A stretch of DNA of 25,739 nucleotides from JANNWF01 sp052390415 (GTDB lineage Bacteria; Pseudomonadota; Gammaproteobacteria; Xanthomonadales; Xanthomonadaceae). Below, one piece after another: positions 22,227 through 25,739 of this stretch (positions are counted from its first letter, which is position 1; each line of letters starts with the position of its first letter). The notes beneath the pieces were generated by a model. It was not told where the DNA came from and ran no database searches. It was given only the letters and a program-made list of their open reading frames with translations. The stretch lies in contig JBQTGY010000073.1 in the NCBI GenBank assembly GCA_052390415.1, positions 1 through 25,739 of the forward strand. Reading direction: 5' to 3'. Made by a program: the position numbers and the translations under genes.

Positions 22227-23240
22227 ATGGCTATTCGAATCGCCATCAACGGTTACGGCCGCATCGGTCGCAATGTGCTGCGCGCCATCCACGAGTCCGG
22301 CCGCGCCAATGAGTTCGAGGTGGTGGCAGTCAATGATCTGGGCGACGCCGAAACCAACGCTCATCTGACCCAGTACGACACCGCGCACGGACGCTTTCCC
22401 GGCTCCGTTGCAGTGGAAGGCGGCGATCTGGTCATCAACGGCAGCCGCGTCAAAGTGTTTGCCGAACGCGATCCGTCCAAGCTGCCATGGGGCGCGCACG
22501 AGATTGACGTGGTGCTCGAATGCACCGGATTGTTCACCACCAAGGCCAAGGCTGGCGCGCATCTGGCCGGTGGCGCCAAGAAGGTCATCATCTCGGCTCC
22601 CGGTGGCGCAGATGTCGATGGCACCTTTGTGTACGGCGTCAATCACGACCAGTTGCGTGCCGGGCACACGGTTATTTCCAACGCCAGCTGCACCACCAAC
22701 TGCCTGGCACCGCTCGCCAGTGTGCTGCACACCAGGATTGGCATCGTGCACGGACTGATGACCACAATTCACGCCTACACCAACGATCAAGTCCTGACCG
22801 ATGTATTTCACTCGGACTTGCGGCGCGCACGCAGTGCCACCATGAGTCAGATTCCAACCAAAACCGGCGCCGCTGCGGCGGTCGGATTGGTACTGCCGGA
22901 ATTGAATGGCAAGCTCGACGGCTTCGCGATGCGCGTGCCCACCATCAATGTTTCGGTAGTGGACCTGACCTTTGTCGCCGCTCGCGCCACCAGCGTCGAT
23001 GAGATCAACGCCGCGGTCAACGAAGCCGCCGCAGGTGCGCTGAAGGGGATCCTCGGCGTCAACACCAAACCGCTGGTGTCCGTCGACTTCAATCACGACC
23101 CACGCAGCTCGATCTACGACGCCACCCAGACCCGCGTGATGGGCGGCACCTTGGTGAAAGTGCTTGCGTGGTATGACAACGAATGGGGCTTCTCGAACCG
23201 CATGCTGGATATGACCCAGGCGCTGATGGCGGCCAAGTAA
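22227..23240 (+). CDS. gap: Glyceraldehyde-3-phosphate dehydrogenase
   Basis: The 337-residue enzyme oxidises glyceraldehyde-3-phosphate to 1,3-bisphosphoglycerate with NAD(P)+. It shows the Rossmann start INGYGRIGRNVLR, the catalytic Cys155 in SNASCTTNCLAPL, His182 in TIHAYTNDQ, and the C-terminal WYDNEWGFSNRM. The ATG at 22227 begins the typical M-x-I-R-I-A-I-N-G sequence; AGGAG lies at 22211-22215, 11 nt upstream, a little far. An in-frame extension to 22158 has no family support. pgk lies downstream, with the minus-strand tsaC between them. Confidence 0.97.
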   Translation: MAIRIAINGYGRIGRNVLRAIHESGRANEFEVVAVNDLGDAETNAHLTQYDTAHGRFPGSVAVEGGDLVINGSRVKVFAERDPSKLPWGAHEIDVVLECTGLFTTKAKAGAHLAGGAKKVIISAPGGADVDGTFVYGVNHDQLRAGHTVISNASCTTNCLAPLASVLHTRIGIVHGLMTTIHAYTNDQVLTDVFHSDLRRARSATMSQIPTKTGAAAAVGLVLPELNGKLDGFAMRVPTINVSVVDLTFVAARATSVDEINAAVNEAAAGALKGILGVNTKPLVSVDFNHDPRSSIYDATQTRVMGGTLVKVLAWYDNEWGFSNRMLDMTQALMAAK

Positions 23241-23254
23241 GGCAGTGAATGGCG

Positions 23255-23273
23255 TGCGGGCATCGGGCCCGCA
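23255..23273 (+). terminator. Hairpin after gap
   Basis: Perfect 7-bp stem TGCGGGC/GCCCGCA with a 5-nt loop, 14 bp after the gap stop. No T-run follows, so termination may be Rho-assisted or weak. Confidence 0.4.
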
Positions 23274-23342
23274 GGCCGCAGGACCTTCACATGAGGAGAG
23301 CAGCTTGTTCGCGCGCTGCGCGCACGCCTTCGCTTCGCTCGG

Positions 23343-23401
23343 TCCGCTTTACAAGGGCCGCACGGCTATTCGAGCTCTTGTAGAGCGGAGCTTGCTCCGC
23401 T
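23343..23401. repeat. REP-like structured element with alternative hairpins, overlapping the tsaC 3' end
   Basis: TCCGCTTTACAAG (23343-23355) pairs with CTTGTAGAGCGGA (23377-23389) at 12 of 13 positions (the other is a T-G wobble). The AGCGGA of the right arm also pairs with TCCGCT at 23396-23401, in AGCGGAGcttgCTCCGCT (23384-23401). The two folds exclude each other. It sits between the convergent ends of gap and tsaC and resembles a REP doublet or a bidirectional terminator. Confidence 0.5.
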
Positions 23402-24352
23402 GCCGTTTGGCCTGCTGGAACCCGCCGCCGCACGCTTGAGGCGATCAACGATCGCCTCCCACGCGGCTCCGTCTGGCGGCAATTCGGCAAGCAGAAACTG
23501 CGCGCCCCGCGCGTCCAACTCACGTAGCGCGGCATAGACGCCTTGCGCATAACGCTGCGCATCACGTGGCAAAGCAATGCCATTCAGCCTTGGCGGCAGT
23601 TCGCCAATTGCCAGCACTTGCACGCCATCGCCCTGAGTCGACAAACCGGCGCGCGAACACAGGTACAAGGGCGTGCGCGGCGCATAGTGCTGCTCGAGCG
23701 CGCCCGGAACTCGCGGTGCCTGAGTGTGTTCGTCACGGGTATTGATAGCCAAACCAAGCTGCTCGGCAGTCAACATCCCAGGCCGCAAGATGCGGGCTGA
23801 GCCCCCGCTGAGATCCACGATGGTGCTCTCGATGCCCACCGCGCAGTCGCCTCCATCCAGAACAATGGGCACGGCCTCCCCAAATTCGCCACGCACATGC
23901 GCAGCACGCGTCGGGCTGATCCGACCAAAACGATTGGCAGAGGGCGCTGCCAGTCCGCTCTCGAACGCGTGCAGTACCGCCAACGCCACCGGATGTGCGG
24001 GAATGCGCAGCGCGATGGTGTCTTGACCGCCGGTGACTTCCAGTGGCACATCGTGAGCACGCTTCAGCACCAGGGTCAGTGGTCCCGGCCAATGCTGCTG
24101 CGCAAATGGCCAGGCCGCATCAGGAATCTCGCGCGCGAACAATGACAAATACTCAGTCGAAGGCAGATGCACGATCAGCGGGTGATCGGCGGGACGGCCT
24201 TTCAACGCAAATACGCGCCGCACCGCTTCTGGATTGCGAGCATCGGCGGCCAGGCCGTATACGGTTTCGGTAGGCAAGCCGATGCATTCGCCGCGGCGCA
24301 AGGCTGCGACCGCTTCGGCGATCTTTTCATGGCTGACGACTGAATCACTCAT
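23366..24352 (-). CDS. L-threonylcarbamoyladenylate synthase, Sua5-type (TsaC2)
   Basis: The 328-residue protein makes threonylcarbamoyl-AMP from threonine, bicarbonate and ATP for the t6A37 modification of ANN-decoding tRNAs. The YrdC domain (1 to about 200) has GLPTETVYGLAADA, FALKGRPADHPLIVH, WPGPLTLVL and SANRFGRISPT; IESTIVDLSGG and RILRPGML follow. A C-terminal Sua5 domain (about 215-310) begins after the SPGALEQHYAP-like linker APRVPGALEQHYAP. Its last residues (from about 308, including SGASSALQELE) are read through the REP-like element, so the natural end may have been shorter. Divergent from pgk. Confidence 0.93.
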   Translation of the reverse strand: MSDSVVSHEKIAEAVAALRRGECIGLPTETVYGLAADARNPEAVRRVFALKGRPADHPLIVHLPSTEYLSLFAREIPDAAWPFAQQHWPGPLTLVLKRAHDVPLEVTGGQDTIALRIPAHPVALAVLHAFESGLAAPSANRFGRISPTRAAHVRGEFGEAVPIVLDGGDCAVGIESTIVDLSGGSARILRPGMLTAEQLGLAINTRDEHTQAPRVPGALEQHYAPRTPLYLCSRAGLSTQGDGVQVLAIGELPPRLNGIALPRDAQRYAQGVYAALRELDARGAQFLLAELPPDGAAWEAIVDRLKRAAAGSSRPNGSGASSALQELE

Positions 24353-24416
24353 TGCCGAAGTTTAACGGCCTGCGCACGCGTCCATGGCATTGCCGATAGC
24401 GCCAGCGGCACTGACA

Positions 24417-24450
24417 ATGCGTGCTGACCCTGGTGGACAAAAGCACGCAT
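24417..24450 (+). promoter_or_regulatory. Hairpin containing the pgk start codon
   Basis: ATGCGTGCT (24417-24425) and AGCACGCAT (24442-24450) are perfectly complementary (9 bp) with a 16-nt loop. The right arm includes the first two bases of the pgk ATG. The only Shine-Dalgarno-like sequence, GGTGGA (24432-24437), is in the loop. The structure could restrict initiation (inferred). Confidence 0.5.
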
Positions 24451-25627
24451 GAGCATTCTTCGCATGACCGATCTGGACCTTGCCGGCAAACGTGTGCTGA
24501 TCCGGCAGGATCTGAACGTGCCGATCGCCGATGGCCAAGTCACTTCGGATCAGCGAATTCTTGCTTCGTTGCCGACATTGCAAATGGCGCTAGCGAGCGG
24601 TGCTGCGGTGATGGTGACCTCGCACTTGGGGCGGCCAACAGAAGGTGTGTTCTCGGAGGCCGATTCGCTCGCACCGGTGGCGGCGCGCCTGTCCGAATTG
24701 CTTGAGCGCGAGGTGCCATTGCGGCGAAATTGGGTCGATCATGTGAGCGTGCTGCCCGGCGAGATTGTGCTGCTCGAGAACTGCCGAATGAACGCGGGCG
24801 AGGGCAAGGATGATGCCGCACTTGCTGCCAAGTACGCGGCGCTTTGCGACATCTTCGTGATGGATGCCTTCGGTACCGCGCACCGCGCGCAAGCCAGCAC
24901 GCACGGCGTCATACGCGCCGCCAAGATTGCGTGTGGCGGTCCCTTGTTGATGGCCGAACTGGATGCGCTGGCGAAGGCGTTGAAGGATCCGGCGCGTCCG
25001 CTGCTGGCCATCGTCGCCGGCTCGAAGGTGTCGACCAAGCTGGAGTTGCTGGCCAACATGGTCTCGCGGGTCGATCAATTGATCGTCGGCGGTGGCATCG
25101 CCAACACCTTTCTGGCCGCGCTGGGACACCCCGTCGGCATCTCGTTGCATGAACCGGATTTGCTCGATACCGCGCGCCGCATCCTCGCCGATGCCAAGGC
25201 GCGTGGTGCTGAGATTCCGTTGCCCGTCGATGTGGTTGTTGCGCCTGTGTTCGCTGCCGATGCGCCCGCCACGATCAAGCCCATCGAAGACGTCACCGAC
25301 GCAGACATGATCCTCGACATCGGGCCGACCACCGCGGCACGTTACGCCGAGATCATCGCTGCAGCTGGCAGCGTGTTGTGGAACGGCCCGGTCGGCGTGT
25401 TCGAGTTCGATGCCTTCGCCAACGGCACCGCAGCGGTTGCCAACGCCATTGCCCATTCCAAAGCGTTCTCGATCGCGGGCGGCGGAGACACCTTGGCGGC
25501 AGTGGACAAGTACGGCGTCGCCGAAGGCATTTCCTACATTTCAACCGGTGGCGGCGCGTTCCTCGAGTTCTGCGAGGGCAAGGTATTGCCGGCGGTGGCG
25601 GCGCTGGAAGCGCGAGCTGCCGACTAG
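24449..25627 (+). CDS. pgk: Phosphoglycerate kinase
   Basis: The 392-residue enzyme transfers the phosphate of 1,3-bisphosphoglycerate to ADP, the step after Gap. Family blocks are RVLIRQDLNVPI, TSHLGRP, LLENCRMNAGE, DAFGTAHRAQAS, VAGSKVSTKLELL, VGGGIANTFL, LWNGPVGVFE and the nucleotide-site GGGDTLAA near the end. It has the normal length and no gaps. The start at 24449 lies in a 9-bp hairpin. There is 96 bp to the divergent tsaC start. The gene order gap...pgk is common, but here a minus-strand gene and a REP-like element split the pair, so pgk needs its own promoter, which I could not identify. Confidence 0.97.
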   Translation: MSILRMTDLDLAGKRVLIRQDLNVPIADGQVTSDQRILASLPTLQMALASGAAVMVTSHLGRPTEGVFSEADSLAPVAARLSELLEREVPLRRNWVDHVSVLPGEIVLLENCRMNAGEGKDDAALAAKYAALCDIFVMDAFGTAHRAQASTHGVIRAAKIACGGPLLMAELDALAKALKDPARPLLAIVAGSKVSTKLELLANMVSRVDQLIVGGGIANTFLAALGHPVGISLHEPDLLDTARRILADAKARGAEIPLPVDVVVAPVFAADAPATIKPIEDVTDADMILDIGPTTAARYAEIIAAAGSVLWNGPVGVFEFDAFANGTAAVANAIAHSKAFSIAGGGDTLAAVDKYGVAEGISYISTGGGAFLEFCEGKVLPAVAALEARAAD

Positions 25628-25675
25628 TGGACTGTAACGGACAAATCGAAAGTAGCTCGCTCGGTCTGGCCGCGC

Positions 25676-25737
25676 TGGACTTGCTCCTCACTCCGCCAAT
25701 AGCTTTGGCTATTGGCCTCGCTCCGGAGCGGCGTCCA
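25676..25737. repeat. Long imperfect hairpin downstream of pgk
   Basis: The core GCCAATAGC-TTTG-GCTATTGGC (25695-25716) is a perfect 9-bp stem. Outside it GCTCC (25683-25687) pairs with GGAGC (25725-25729) and TGGAC (25676-25680) with GTCCA (25733-25737). CGCTCCGGAGCG (25719-25730) is itself a palindrome. It may be a terminator, a REP-type element or the end of a larger repeat cut by the window edge. Confidence 0.5.
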
Positions 25738-25739
25738 TC

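Noticed and set aside
22218..23096. 292-residue minus-strand frame opposite gap
   Set aside because: gap on the plus strand is unmistakable; the antisense frame arises from codon bias.
24387..24420. GCATTG/CAATGC inverted repeat between tsaC and pgk
   Set aside because: Only 6 bp with a 22-bp gap, expected by chance, and its right arm overlaps the better 9-bp stem at the pgk start.
24590..25456. 288-residue minus-strand frame opposite pgk
   Set aside because: Shadow of pgk; no recognisable content.

Overview
The window is a GC-rich, densely packed stretch of bacterial chromosome. The gene families and their arrangement suggest a gammaproteobacterium of the Xanthomonadales/Lysobacterales type (Rhodanobacteraceae-like). 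This is inferred from a Pil-Chp style chemosensory chpA-chpB-chpC run, an Xps-like gspG-to-N block, and a HisN-like/NudE/CysQ/MazG group. No taxonomic search could be run. I see no rRNA, tRNA, phage, transposase or CRISPR array.

Layout. (1) 1-6009, plus strand: the 3' part of a very large CheA/ChpA hybrid kinase whose linker is built from tandem 15-bp (5-residue) repeats, then a ChpB-like methylesterase with a degenerate receiver and a very long acidic linker, then a ChpC/CheW-like adaptor. Together these look like the output end of a type IV pilus (twitching) chemosensory operon. (2) 6039-8131, minus strand: bioA and rsmE, coupled by a 4-bp ATGA overlap. (3) 8171-13771, plus strand: type II secretion genes gspG, H, I, J, K, L, M and N, several with ATGA overlaps. 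gspC, D, E and F are absent. (4) 13787-16771: a HisN-like phosphatase, nudE, cysQ and mazG, chained by overlaps and running straight on from gspN. These hydrolyse small phosphate and nucleotide metabolites. (5) 16786-18357: a small Mpo1/DUF962 membrane protein, then a coupled msrB-msrA pair, both with export signals. (6) 18370-18723, minus: a DUF486 membrane protein. (7) 18852-20962: an OmpR-type response regulator and its membrane histidine kinase. (8) 21033-22079: an exported isoaspartyl peptidase/asparaginase. (9) 22227-25627: gap and pgk on the plus strand with a TsaC/Sua5 gene on the minus strand between them.

The genes are mostly ordinary, and the less ordinary signals lie in the joints. 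Several intergenic joints carry perfect or near-perfect inverted repeats that overlap stop codons, Shine-Dalgarno sites or start codons: chpB/chpC, gspN/hisN-like, the regulator/kinase pair, the gap promoter and leader, the gap/tsaC junction, the pgk start codon, and downstream of pgk. Three promoters (gspG, gspL, gap) share an extended -10 of the form TGT-TAnnnT. The strongest protein-level oddities are the ChpA repeat helix and the ChpB architecture. I did not find a clearly new defence or mobile system, and I do not claim one.
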